A stretch of DNA of 44,945 bases from Saccharopolyspora oryzae (GCF_027853915.1 NZ_JAQGLA010000066.1:1-44945), one strand, 5' to 3'. Numbered from the stretch's first letter, positions 1-8,639 are shown. Translations and numbers: made by a program. Notes: generated by a model from the letters alone, not told the origin.

Positions 1-279
1 CGAACACCACGACCATTCGACCAGCGGCGAACGAACACCACGACCATTCGACCAGCGGCGAACGAACACCACGACCATTCGACCAGCGGCGAACGAACAC
101 CACGACCATTCGACCAGCGGCGAACGAACACCACGACCATTCGACCAGCGGCGAACGAGTATCACGACCGTTCGACCAGCGGCGAACGAGTATCACGACC
201 GTTCGACCAGCGGCGAACGAGTATCACGACCGTTCGACCAGTGGTGAACGAGTATCACGACCGTTCGACCAGTGGTGAA
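1..279. repeat. 31-bp direct tandem repeat array, nine units, two subtypes
   Basis: Units start at 1, 32, 63, 94, 125, 156, 187, 218 and 249, a strict 31-bp period with no spacers. The first five units are identical (beginning cgaacaccacgacc). The last four form a second subtype (beginning cgagtatcacgacc), and the final two of these also change gcggcg to gtggtg in the tail. The array starts at base 1, so it probably continues outside the window. A 31-bp period cannot keep one reading frame, so it is not a protein repeat. It could be a minisatellite, a protein-binding array or a boundary element; the sequence does not decide. Confidence 0.95.
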
Positions 280-285
280 CCTCTG

Positions 286-359
286 CAATTTCGATTGAAA
301 TTGGCAAACATCGCCCCCGCACCTCACGTCGAGAACGACGCCAATTTCGATTGAAATTG
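286..359. repeat. Palindrome pair A (two copies of an 18-bp AT-rich palindrome)
   Basis: CAATTTCGATTGAAATTG occurs at 286-303 and again at 342-359, 56 bp apart. Each copy is itself a 7-bp inverted repeat around a 4-bp centre. With the flanks (GC...GGC at the left copy, GCC...GC at the right) the two copies also form the arms of a larger hairpin with a loop of about 35 bp. The motif is very AT-rich in a high-GC surrounding. Confidence 0.9.
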
Positions 360-443
360 CTACACACAAAAATCAACCACCTACCGCTTTGAACCCAAAA
401 TCACCCCGTCCCCAACGCCACCTCCCCTCGCTGGTCACAGCGG

Positions 444-475
444 GTATCACCACCGATCGACCGGAGGCGATACCC
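444..475. repeat. Degenerate copy of the 31-bp unit inside a short inverted repeat
   Basis: The stretch beginning gtatcaccaccgatcgacc matches the second subtype of the 31-bp unit at about 24 of 29 positions, allowing for substitutions. It is bracketed by GGGTATC (442-448) and GATACCC (469-475). It looks like a decayed outlying copy of the array. Confidence 0.5.
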
Positions 476-556
476 AGCGGACTTAGCGAGCAGCGACGCC
501 CGTCGCGCACGGGGTCACGTTGAGTTCAAAGCGGCAGGTGGTCACCTCGTGTAACG

Positions 557-629
557 CAATTTCAATCGAAATTGGCACCGTTTCGACCATCCCTGCGGTT
601 GGGCACGCAGCCAATTTCAATCGAAATTG
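557..629. repeat. Palindrome pair B, opposite orientation to pair A
   Basis: CAATTTCAATCGAAATTG, the reverse complement of the pair A motif, occurs at 557-574 and 612-629, 55 bp apart. The flanks again make the two copies arms of a larger hairpin. Pairs A and B therefore lie as inverted copies of one element about 200 bp apart. Confidence 0.9.
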
Positions 630-817
630 CGACCGTCACCCCCAGGCGCAAGGTGAAGACCCCGCCGGAACCCGACACAACCACCCCCGCGCGAGGCGAT
701 GGTCGCTCCTACATCCACCAGGGACGAGACCCTGGTCTGAGCAAAAGTCGACAACTCGGGTGAGGTGGGCAACCTTCCGGGCATGATGGCGCACGTGTCC
801 AGCTGGGTACACGATGA

Positions 818-861
818 CCGGCAGCGACCCGGAACACCCCGACATCCCAGGTCGCTGCCGG
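818..861 (+). promoter_or_regulatory. Perfect 12-bp stem-loop in the leader of the small Cys-rich gene
   Basis: CCGGCAGCGACC (818-829) is exactly repeated in reverse complement at 850-861, with a 20-nt loop. The hairpin ends 31 nt before the ATG at 893. It has no T tract, so a classical intrinsic terminator is unlikely. A leader structure or a protein-binding site is possible. Confidence 0.6.
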
Positions 862-892
862 ACCCGTCTTCGCCGATCCTCGCGAGCGCCGC

Positions 893-1117
893 ATGATCTC
901 GCAGCCCCACCTGATCGCTCGGGTGCGCGCCGAGCTCGCCCGCGGCGAGCGGGACCGGTCCTGCCACTTCTTCCCGCTGCCTGCCGAGGGCAGCATGCCC
1001 TCCGTGCTGCACGCCTACTGCGGGTTCGCCATCCGCCCTGGTGAGGCCGAGCCGCTGGACGCTCCGGTCGGCATGCCGTGCACGAGCTGCTTGATGGCCG
1101 CCGCGCTCTCGTCCTGA
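893..1117 (+). CDS. Small Cys/His-containing hypothetical protein (74 aa)
   Basis: I do not recognise a named family. The 74-residue product has an N-terminal charged helix (residues 1-22), then C24-H25 in SCHFFPLP, H41 and C44 in VLHAYCG, a GEAEPLDAPVGMPC stretch and a final CxxC (C63, C66). The ordered Cys/His set suggests a small zinc-binding protein. I recall similar short proteins with a GEAE...GMPCxxCL ending in Pseudonocardiales; this is memory, not a search. The start ATG has only a weak upstream purine run. The strong hairpin at 818-861 lies just upstream, and the giant ADP-ribosylglycohydrolase gene follows 230 bp downstream on the same strand. Confidence 0.6.
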   Translation: MISQPHLIARVRAELARGERDRSCHFFPLPAEGSMPSVLHAYCGFAIRPGEAEPLDAPVGMPCTSCLMAAALSS

Positions 1118-1347
1118 GCCGGTGATCCGGACCGAAACGGCTGATCACCCATTAACTGTGAGTTGTTCTGCCGAACCCCAAGCTTCACCCCATGTGGTCA
1201 TGAGAGAGTTTGATATCAGCGTCGGGGCGGGGAACCGGCCGCTCCCTGTGTTCGTCGGATCCGCCAGACCCGCGCTATCGAGTGACCGCCGGGGTGTGGG
1301 GGCGATCAATGCAGGGCTGGATGAGGAGTCGGGGACAACAGCGCGAG

Positions 1348-4300
1348 ATGAACACGACGCAGCAGCCGAATCGACCGGTCATCACACCCGCCATGCGGGA
1401 ACAGGCCACGAAGCAGCCCAACACCTGGCTGTACGTGGTCGATCCGATCTTCACCGATCCGAGCGCCGAGGTCCCGCCGTGGGGCTTCATCGGCGGCTAC
1501 CGGGTCGATGAGAAGGGCGAGATCACCGACGACTTCTCCCCCAACCCGAACTACCGGCCGTCACCGGTCGCGCTGCGGCTGCCCGCGCCGACCAACGACG
1601 TCGAGCGCGCCCTCCAGCTGACCACCACCGGCTACGCGCAGGGGCACGCGCTGCTGACCGCGATGCTGGACGCCGAGCTGATCCTGTTCGCGCAGCCGCA
1701 GGGCACCGGCCTGTTCACGATGGAGCACGAGTCGGGGCGCCGGCAGCTCCAGGTGTTCACCTCCGAGGGCTTCCTGCCGCCGAACTGGACGACCTGGCAG
1801 CGGATGACCGGTCGCCAGCTGGCCGCGCACAACCCGGCCGGCATCGACGTCCAGGTGAACCCGACCAGCCCGGTCAAGGCCCGGGTGCCCGCCGAGGACC
1901 TGGTCAAGGCCGCCGCCTCGGTGCCGCCGAAGGCCCCCGGCGGCCCGGTGAACTCCCCCGCCACCGGCATGCCCGCGGTCGCTCCGCCGTCCCCGCCCAA
2001 CGGCACGCCGGTGCCGAACGGCGCCGCGCCCGCGCCGCAGCCCCCGGCGCCGATCGACCCGGTCGAGACGGAGTTCGGCCGCCGCTTCCTGGGTTCGATG
2101 CTGGCCGGTGCGATCGGTGACGCGCTGGGCGCGCCGGTCGAGTTCTACCCGGTCGACCAGATCCGCAGCCGCTTCGGCGCGATGGGCGTCACCGAGTACG
2201 ACCGCACCGGCGACCAGCCCGGCGAGTTCACCGACGACACCCAGATGACCCTGTTCACCCTGGAGGGCCTGATCCGCGGTCACATCGCGGTCCGGGCCGG
2301 GGCGGACAACCCGCTGTCGGCGATCCAGCTGGCCTACCAGCGCTGGCTGCACACCCAGGGCTACGCGTGGATGCGGGCCGCCGGGCCGTACGCGATCAGC
2401 CACCCCAAGGCCAACGGCTGGCTGATCGAGCAGCACGACCTGTTCGCCGTGCGCTCGCCGAACAGCAGCTGCATCACCGCGCTCCGCGAGTTCGCCTCGG
2501 TCGGCGCTCCCGGCACCTTCTCGCGCCCCATCAACGACTCGCCCGACTGCGGTGGCGTGGTGCGCGCCGCCCCGGTCGCGCTGTGGTCCGACGACCCGAA
2601 GCAGGTCTTCGAGCTGGCCGCCGCGACCGCGGCGCTGACCTACTCGCAGCCCAACGGCTACCTGCCCGCCGGCGTGTTCGCGGTGATCGTCCACCGGTTG
2701 CTGCGCGAGGCGACGCTGGAGGAAGCGGTGCGCCAAGCCCGCGAGCTGCTGGTGCAGTACGCGGACCACGAGGACACCGAGCGCGCACTGCAGGCCGCCG
2801 AGGACCTCGCCGCGCAGGGGAAACCGACCCCGGAGCAGCTCAAGGACTCGCTGGGCGGCGGCTGGGCCGGGCACGAGGCCCTGGCCATCGCGGTGTGCGC
2901 GGCGCTCAGCACCGACAGCATCGCCGCCGCGCTGATGGTGGCGGTCAACCACTCCGGCGACAGCGACTCCACCGCGGCGATCTGCGGCAACATCGTCGGT
3001 GCCCGCTACGGCGCGCCCGCGCTGCCGGGCGTCTGGCTGCGCGACCTCAAGCAGCGGGAAGTCGTCGAATCCCTCGCCAAGGACGCGTTGCTGGAGTTCA
3101 GCCCGACGCCGCCGGGCGGTGACGCCTGGGAGGCGCGCTACCCGGCTGCCAAGGACGTCTCCGACCTGGACTTCACCTCCACCCTGCCGCTCGTCTCGGA
3201 CAAGCCCGCCGCGGAAGCCGCGCCGGCGGAGGAAGCCGTCGAAGCGGAGAGCGCCGCCGCGGACGTCGAAGAAGCCGCGGTCGACCAGGACTCCGACGAG
3301 ACCCCGGCCGACGAAGAAGCCGAAGCTCCGGCCGAAGAGGCCCAGGATTCCGACGAGCCCGCAGCCGCCGACGAAGAAGCCGCTGCCGACGAGGACTCGG
3401 ACGAATCCGAAGCGACGTCCGACGACGACACCGCAGTGGAGGAAGCCGAGCCCCCGGCGGCACCGGTCGTCGCGGAAGCGGCAGCTGACAAACCCGAGAC
3501 CGACGAGCCCGCCGATCCGGAGGACCTGCGCGCGCAGCGGATCCTCGGCTTCCTGCTCGGCGGGGCCGCCGGTGACGCCCTCGGCTACCCGATCGAGGAC
3601 GACTCGCTGCAGGACATCCGCCGCAAGTACGGCTCGGCCGGGCTCACCGACTTCGTCGACGCGCACCGACCCGGCGGCTCGGTCAGCGACGAGACCCAGA
3701 TGACGATGTTCACGCTGGAAGGCCTGATCCGGGCGAGCGTCCGGCGGCGGCTGTTCGGCGAGAACGAACCGGCCACCCAGGTCCAGCACGCCTACCAGCG
3801 CTGGCTGCACACCCAGGGCTTCGACTGGCGGGAAGCCGGCGGACCGCTGGCGGCGACCCCGCCGGACGGCTGGCTGATCCGGCAGAAGGGCCTGTTCGTC
3901 CGCCGCGCGCCCGGCACGACGTGCATCCAGGCGCTGCACGGCTACGCCAACGGCAAGCCGCAGGGCTCGTTCACCAACCGGCTCAACGACTCCAAGGGCT
4001 GCGGCGGCGTGATGCGGGCGGCCCCGGCCGCGCTGTGGTCGACCGATTCCGCCGAGGTGTTCCAGGTCGGCGCGATGACCGCGCTGCTCACGCACGGCAA
4101 CCCGAGCGGCTTCCTGCCCGCCGGTGCGCTGGCCGTGATCGTCCAGCAGCTGCTGGACGGCCGGTCGCTGCCGGAAGCGGTGGACGGCGCGCTCACCGAA
4201 CTGTCCAAGTGGGACGGTCACGAGGAGACCTCGGCGGCGCTGCGCGCGGCCATCGAGCTCGCCGCCGGCGGCGAGCCGACGCCGGAGCAGATCCAGGACT

Positions 4301-6270
4301 CCCTCGGCGAGGGCTGGTTCGGCGAGCAGGCGCTGGCGATCGCGGTGTGCGCGTCGCTGACCCACCCGAAGTCGTTCGCCGACGCGGTGGTGCTGGCCGC
4401 GAACCACTCCGGCGACAGCGACTCCACCGCGGCGATCTGCGGCAACATCATGGGTGCGGCGCTGACCTCGGAGGCCATCCCGCAGACCTGGCGCGACAAG
4501 CTGGAGCTGCGCGAGGTCATCGAGCAGCTGGCCGCCGACGCGATCCGCGAGTTCGGCCCGAACCCGCCGCGCGACGCCGACTGGCTGGACCGCTACCCCA
4601 TCGGCGCGGACGAGCCCGCCGAGCAGGACACCCCCGACGAGCAGCCGGAACCGGCCGAGGAGTCGGCCGCCGCGATCGAGGAACCGGTCGAGGAGCAGGC
4701 TGAAGCCGTTGCGGAGACCGATGAGCAGCCCGAGTCCGAACCGGTCGCGGAGGACGCGGAGCAGTCCACCGCAGTCGCGGCCGGGGTGGCTGCCACTGCC
4801 GTTGCCGCCGCCGGAGCGGCCGCCGTCGCGGTGACCGACGAGCCCGCCGAGGAAGAGGATTCCGCCGTCGAAGAGCAGCCCGCCGAGGAGGCGGAGTCCA
4901 CCGAGGAACCCGCCGCTGAGGAAGCCGAGGCCACCGAAGTGCAGGTCGAACCGGTCGCCGAGGAGCCGGTGGCCGAACCGGCCGACGACGACGCGGACGA
5001 CGGGCTCTCCAACGAGGAGCTGCAGCTGCTCGCCGCCTGGCGGAAGTTCCGCGACAACGAGGACGGCAACTCCGCGGACCTCACGCAGGACCTGCACAAG
5101 CTGCTCGTCGAGGCCTTCGGCGCGGAGCGCGCGGCGCAGCTGATCGGCGAGGCCGCCGAGACCGAGGACGAGGGCGAACTGGTCGCCGAGACCCAGGTCC
5201 AGCTCAGCCGCGACGAGCGGGTGGCGGGCTGCGTGCTGGGCACCGCCGTCGGCGACGCGCTCGGCGCGCCGTGGATGTTCTCCGACCTGAGCACGATCCT
5301 GCGCGAGAACCCGGAAGGCGTCCGGGAGATGGCCGAAGCCTTCGGCAAGCGGGCCGCGGCCACCGCGCACGGGCAGCAGACCGCGTTCGTCCTGGACGCC
5401 CTGATCCGCACCCGCGTCCGCTCGGTGCAGCGCGGCATCAGCGAGCACTGGCCGTCGGTGGTGCGCGGAACCCTGCTGCACTGGATGCACACGCAGGGCG
5501 TGAAGCTGCGCAGCGGCGTCTTCCAGCTCGGTGCGCTCGCCGAGACCGAGGCCCTGCAGGCGCAGCGGTTCCCGGACGAGGCGACGCTGACCGCGCTGGC
5601 CCGCTTCTCGGACCGCCGCGAGGTCCCGACGCCGAGCAACCCGCCGAACTCGGCTCGCACCGCAGCAGCGGCCGTGCGCGGTGCGGCGATCGGCTTCGAG
5701 TTCACCTCGCCGCAGGACGCGATCGTCCACGGCGCGGAGATCGCCGCGGTCACCCACGGGCACCCGGACGGCTACCTCACCGCTGGTGCGCTGGCCGGGC
5801 TGGTGTGCTCGCTCAACAACGGGCAGACCCTGGTCGACGCCGTGCACTCGGTGCTCGCCGAGCTGGACCAGATGGAGGTCGCGGAGGGCATCACCCAGGG
5901 GCTGCGCTCGGCCCTCGAGATCGTCGGCAGCGGGCAGGTCTCGCCCACCCGCTTCGAGGAGCTGGGGCTGGGCTGGCAGGCGCCGGAAGCGCTGGCGATC
6001 GCCGTCGCCGCGGCGCTGGCGCACCCGAACTCCTTCGCCGACGCGGTCTCGCTGGCGGCCACCCACTCCGGCAACACCGCGACCACCGCGGCGATCTGCG
6101 GCAGCCTGCTCGGGGCGGCGCGCGGCACCGAGCAGATCCCGGCCGAGTGGCTGGAAGAGCTGGAGCTGCGGGAAGTCCTCACCGAGCTGGTCGCCGACGA
6201 GCAGCGGGCTCGCGCCGAGATCACCTCCGACCAGCAAGTGCCCGACTGGGCGCAGCGCTACCTCGGATAG
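1348..6270 (+). CDS. T7SS-associated/SseB head fused to three ADP-ribosylglycohydrolase domains
   Basis: Predicted 1640 aa. Residues about 15-170 resemble actinobacterial type VII secretion-associated proteins (NTWLYVVDP, PPWGFIGGYRVDE, YRPSPVALRLP) followed by an SseB-like segment (LQVFTSEGFLPPNW). A Pro-rich linker leads to three DraG-like domains, which in active relatives remove ADP-ribose from proteins using two metal ions. Domain 1 keeps the key residues: E265 in GDALGAPVE, T295-D296-D297, D538 and D540 in HSGDSDST. Domain 2 keeps E750 and HSGDSDST (D1023, D1025) but has SDET (781-783) for TDDT. Domain 3 (from about 1294) has GQQT and HSGNTATT and lacks the Glu, so it is probably inactive. 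Linkers 1-2 and 2-3 are strongly acidic; the second contains an Ala/Val hydrophobic run (about 1140-1163) that might insert in a membrane. The start is uncertain: 1309 and 1210 are in-frame alternatives, and 1348 has only a distant GGAG. Confidence 0.85.
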   Translation: MNTTQQPNRPVITPAMREQATKQPNTWLYVVDPIFTDPSAEVPPWGFIGGYRVDEKGEITDDFSPNPNYRPSPVALRLPAPTNDVERALQLTTTGYAQGHALLTAMLDAELILFAQPQGTGLFTMEHESGRRQLQVFTSEGFLPPNWTTWQRMTGRQLAAHNPAGIDVQVNPTSPVKARVPAEDLVKAAASVPPKAPGGPVNSPATGMPAVAPPSPPNGTPVPNGAAPAPQPPAPIDPVETEFGRRFLGSMLAGAIGDALGAPVEFYPVDQIRSRFGAMGVTEYDRTGDQPGEFTDDTQMTLFTLEGLIRGHIAVRAGADNPLSAIQLAYQRWLHTQGYAWMRAAGPYAISHPKANGWLIEQHDLFAVRSPNSSCITALREFASVGAPGTFSRPINDSPDCGGVVRAAPVALWSDDPKQVFELAAATAALTYSQPNGYLPAGVFAVIVHRLLREATLEEAVRQARELLVQYADHEDTERALQAAEDLAAQGKPTPEQLKDSLGGGWAGHEALAIAVCAALSTDSIAAALMVAVNHSGDSDSTAAICGNIVGARYGAPALPGVWLRDLKQREVVESLAKDALLEFSPTPPGGDAWEARYPAAKDVSDLDFTSTLPLVSDKPAAEAAPAEEAVEAESAAADVEEAAVDQDSDETPADEEAEAPAEEAQDSDEPAAADEEAAADEDSDESEATSDDDTAVEEAEPPAAPVVAEAAADKPETDEPADPEDLRAQRILGFLLGGAAGDALGYPIEDDSLQDIRRKYGSAGLTDFVDAHRPGGSVSDETQMTMFTLEGLIRASVRRRLFGENEPATQVQHAYQRWLHTQGFDWREAGGPLAATPPDGWLIRQKGLFVRRAPGTTCIQALHGYANGKPQGSFTNRLNDSKGCGGVMRAAPAALWSTDSAEVFQVGAMTALLTHGNPSGFLPAGALAVIVQQLLDGRSLPEAVDGALTELSKWDGHEETSAALRAAIELAAGGEPTPEQIQDSLGEGWFGEQALAIAVCASLTHPKSFADAVVLAANHSGDSDSTAAICGNIMGAALTSEAIPQTWRDKLELREVIEQLAADAIREFGPNPPRDADWLDRYPIGADEPAEQDTPDEQPEPAEESAAAIEEPVEEQAEAVAETDEQPESEPVAEDAEQSTAVAAGVAATAVAAAGAAAVAVTDEPAEEEDSAVEEQPAEEAESTEEPAAEEAEATEVQVEPVAEEPVAEPADDDADDGLSNEELQLLAAWRKFRDNEDGNSADLTQDLHKLLVEAFGAERAAQLIGEAAETEDEGELVAETQVQLSRDERVAGCVLGTAVGDALGAPWMFSDLSTILRENPEGVREMAEAFGKRAAATAHGQQTAFVLDALIRTRVRSVQRGISEHWPSVVRGTLLHWMHTQGVKLRSGVFQLGALAETEALQAQRFPDEATLTALARFSDRREVPTPSNPPNSARTAAAAVRGAAIGFEFTSPQDAIVHGAEIAAVTHGHPDGYLTAGALAGLVCSLNNGQTLVDAVHSVLAELDQMEVAEGITQGLRSALEIVGSGQVSPTRFEELGLGWQAPEALAIAVAAALAHPNSFADAVSLAATHSGNTATTAAICGSLLGAARGTEQIPAEWLEELELREVLTELVADEQRARAEITSDQQVPDWAQRYLG

Positions 6271-6275
6271 ACCGC

Positions 6276-8639
6276 GTGGACGAATCCCGGCTGGACGACT
6301 CGGAGCGAGCGCTGCTCGCGGCTTGGCGCAAGGCGCGAGCCGCTGGCGAGCGCGACCCGGTGGAGCAGCAGCTGCTGGAGACCTGGCGGCGGTGGCGGGA
6401 ACGGCCCGCCACCGCACCGCTGTGGGCGGCGGCCCTGCAGCACCGGTTCGGCGACGAGTCCCCACCGGTGCCCGACACGGGATTGGCCGACCGCGACGGC
6501 CCGCTCCCGGAAGCCCCCAGCCGGCTGCTCGGCATGCTGCTGGGCGGCGCGGTGGGCGAGTTCGTCGCCCTCGGCGAGGTCGGGCAGCGCACCAGCGCGC
6601 TGCTCTTCGCCCTGGAAGGCATGATCCGGGCGCACACGCAGGCGCGCGCGTCCGGCGAAGGCGATCCGCTCGGCTTCGCGCTCAACGGCTTGCGGCGCTG
6701 GCTGCATACCCGCGGCGTTCCGTGGCGGGACTGCGGAACCGACACCGCGCAGCCGAACGGCTGGCTGGTGCGGGAACGGCTCCTGCACTCGCCGCGAACC
6801 GACGAACCGACGATGCTCACCGCACTGACGCGCGTCGCCGCCGGGCACGCAGCCGGGACCCGCAAGAAGCCGATCAACAGCTCCGCCTCGGCCACCGCGG
6901 TACCGCTGGGCGCGCTCGCGGCGCTGTGGTCGGGTGATCCCGGCACCGTGTTCGCGCTGGGCGGTGACCTCGCCGCGCTCACCCACGGACACGTCAACGG
7001 GCACAGCCCGGCCAGCGTCCTCGGCGTGTCGATGCTGTGGCTGCTGCGCGGGAACCCGCTGGAAACCTCGCTGCAGCAAGGCATTTCCGGTTGGCAACCG
7101 GCCCGCAGCACCTTCGCGCACGCGCTGCGGCTGGGCCACGTCAGCCCGGCCGGGTTCCACCCCGGACCGCAGAACCTCAACGCCATGCAGTCCGGTCGCA
7201 GCGGCCTGGACGCCCTGGCGATAGCGATGCGAGTGGCGGTGGCGTGCGAGGACGACTTCGCTGCGGCGATCCGCGCGGCGAGCGACCACGACGGCGATAC
7301 CGCCAGCTCAGCGATGCTGTGCGGGCAGCTGCTCGGCGCGCTGCGCGGTCCGACGGCGATCCCCGCCGAGCTGCTCGACGCACTGCCGATCACGTCCCTG
7401 GTCGAGCGGATCGCCGTCGACGCGGCAGCGGAGTTCGGGCCGTACCCGGACGAATCCGAGACCTGGGAGCGCCGCTACCCGACCACCGACGCGGCCGAAC
7501 CGGCACCGTCCACAGCGGACTACCGCACCGGGCTGACCGCGGTCCCCCGGCTGGCCGCATCCCGCGACCGGTTCGTGGGCGCGGTGCTGGGCTGCGCGGT
7601 CGGCGAAGCCCTCGGCATCCCGGTGGCCGCGGACAGCTGGGAGGAGATCCGCTCCCGGCACGGCGCCGACGGGCTGACCGGTTACGTCCCCGCCGGGCAC
7701 CCCTCGGGTCGCCTCGGCAGCGACACCCAGCTGCTGCTGTTCTCGCTGGAAGGCACGATCCGCGCCAACGTCAGCCGCCGCACCCGCGGAACCGACGACC
7801 CGACCCGGCACATCCAGCACGCCTACCAGCGCTGGCTGCACACCCAGCACCTGAGCTGGCCGCGCGCGGCGGGCGAGTTCCTGCGCACCACACCGGAACC
7901 GGACGGCTGGCTGGTCCAGCAGCGGGCGCTGTTCCAGACCCGCAACCCGGGCCGGACGATGATGCGCACGCTGATCGCCTTCGCCAAGGGCCAGCAGCAG
8001 ATGGGGACCCCGGAGCAGCCGGTCAGCGACTCGTCGGGCAGCAGCGCGATCATGCGAGCGGTGCCCGCGGCGCTGTGGAGCAGCGACCCGGCCGAGGTCT
8101 TCGAGGTCGGCACGACCACCGCAGCCCTGACCCACGGCCACCCGACGGCCCGCCTGAGCGCAGGCGCACTGGCCTTCCTCACGTCCCGACTGCTCGCCGG
8201 CGAACCGCTGAGCGCCGCCGTGGACGACGTGTTCGGGCAGCTCGCGGCGCACTCCGGGCACGAGGAGGTCACCCGCCGGATCGGCGCAGCGACCGAGCTG
8301 GCCCGCGACGGCCGGGTACCACCGGGCGAGGTGGAGCGCACCCTCGGCACCGGCTCGACGGCGGCGGAAGCCCTGTCCATCGGCCTCTACGCGGCGCTCG
8401 TCGGCGAAGGCGACTTCGACGCCGCGCTCCCGGTGGCGGTCAACCACTCCGGCAACAGCGCGACGACCGGAGCGGTCTGCGGCTGCCTGGTGGGTGCGGT
8501 GGCCGGAGCACGCCGCATCCCGGAGCGCTGGACGTCCGAGCTGGAACTGCACGAGGTGATCGAACGCCTCGCCCACGACGCGGTCCTCGAGTTCGGCCCC
8601 CGCCCACCCGACTGGTCCGACCGCTACCCACCCACCTGA
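6276..8639 (+). CDS. Tandem double ADP-ribosylglycohydrolase-like protein, probable pseudoenzyme
   Basis: The GTG start lies 5 bp after the stop of the preceding giant gene, so the two are almost certainly one transcript. The 787-aa product begins with a short helical motif (LLAAWRKARAAGE) that also occurs before domain 3 of the upstream protein, which suggests duplication. Two DraG-like domains follow (about residues 82-410 and 430-780). The first has GEFVALGEV for GDALGxPxE, GQRTSALLF for TDDTQMTLF and HDGDTASS for HSGDSDST. The second has GEALGIPVA, GSDTQLLLF and HSGNSATT. Both keep the helical scaffold (QRWLHTQ, GWLVxxRxLF, ALTHGHP) but lose most metal ligands. Binding of ADP-ribose without cleavage, or a structural or regulatory role for the neighbour, is more likely than hydrolysis. 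Confidence 0.85.
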   Translation: MDESRLDDSERALLAAWRKARAAGERDPVEQQLLETWRRWRERPATAPLWAAALQHRFGDESPPVPDTGLADRDGPLPEAPSRLLGMLLGGAVGEFVALGEVGQRTSALLFALEGMIRAHTQARASGEGDPLGFALNGLRRWLHTRGVPWRDCGTDTAQPNGWLVRERLLHSPRTDEPTMLTALTRVAAGHAAGTRKKPINSSASATAVPLGALAALWSGDPGTVFALGGDLAALTHGHVNGHSPASVLGVSMLWLLRGNPLETSLQQGISGWQPARSTFAHALRLGHVSPAGFHPGPQNLNAMQSGRSGLDALAIAMRVAVACEDDFAAAIRAASDHDGDTASSAMLCGQLLGALRGPTAIPAELLDALPITSLVERIAVDAAAEFGPYPDESETWERRYPTTDAAEPAPSTADYRTGLTAVPRLAASRDRFVGAVLGCAVGEALGIPVAADSWEEIRSRHGADGLTGYVPAGHPSGRLGSDTQLLLFSLEGTIRANVSRRTRGTDDPTRHIQHAYQRWLHTQHLSWPRAAGEFLRTTPEPDGWLVQQRALFQTRNPGRTMMRTLIAFAKGQQQMGTPEQPVSDSSGSSAIMRAVPAALWSSDPAEVFEVGTTTAALTHGHPTARLSAGALAFLTSRLLAGEPLSAAVDDVFGQLAAHSGHEEVTRRIGAATELARDGRVPPGEVERTLGTGSTAAEALSIGLYAALVGEGDFDAALPVAVNHSGNSATTGAVCGCLVGAVAGARRIPERWTSELELHEVIERLAHDAVLEFGPRPPDWSDRYPPT

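Larger units (their letters stand above)
1..892. other. Gene-free left end rich in repeats
   Basis: No convincing gene is visible here. The stretch holds, in order, a 31-bp direct-repeat array, a first palindrome pair, one degenerate copy of the 31-bp unit, a second palindrome pair, and a long hairpin ahead of the first small gene. Between 630 and 817 I see only a short stem (718-723 with 730-735) and no ORF with coding character. The short ORFs that can be drawn across it change frame inside the repeats and have no family resemblance. Confidence 0.6.

Noticed and set aside
1..279. CRISPR array
   Set aside because: The 31-bp repeats are directly adjacent with no variable spacers and there are no cas genes nearby.
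1561..6465. 1634-aa ORF on the minus strand
   Set aside because: It is the antisense shadow of the ADP-ribosylglycohydrolase gene, made of Arg/Gly/Leu-rich repeats caused by high GC; the plus strand has clear domain motifs.
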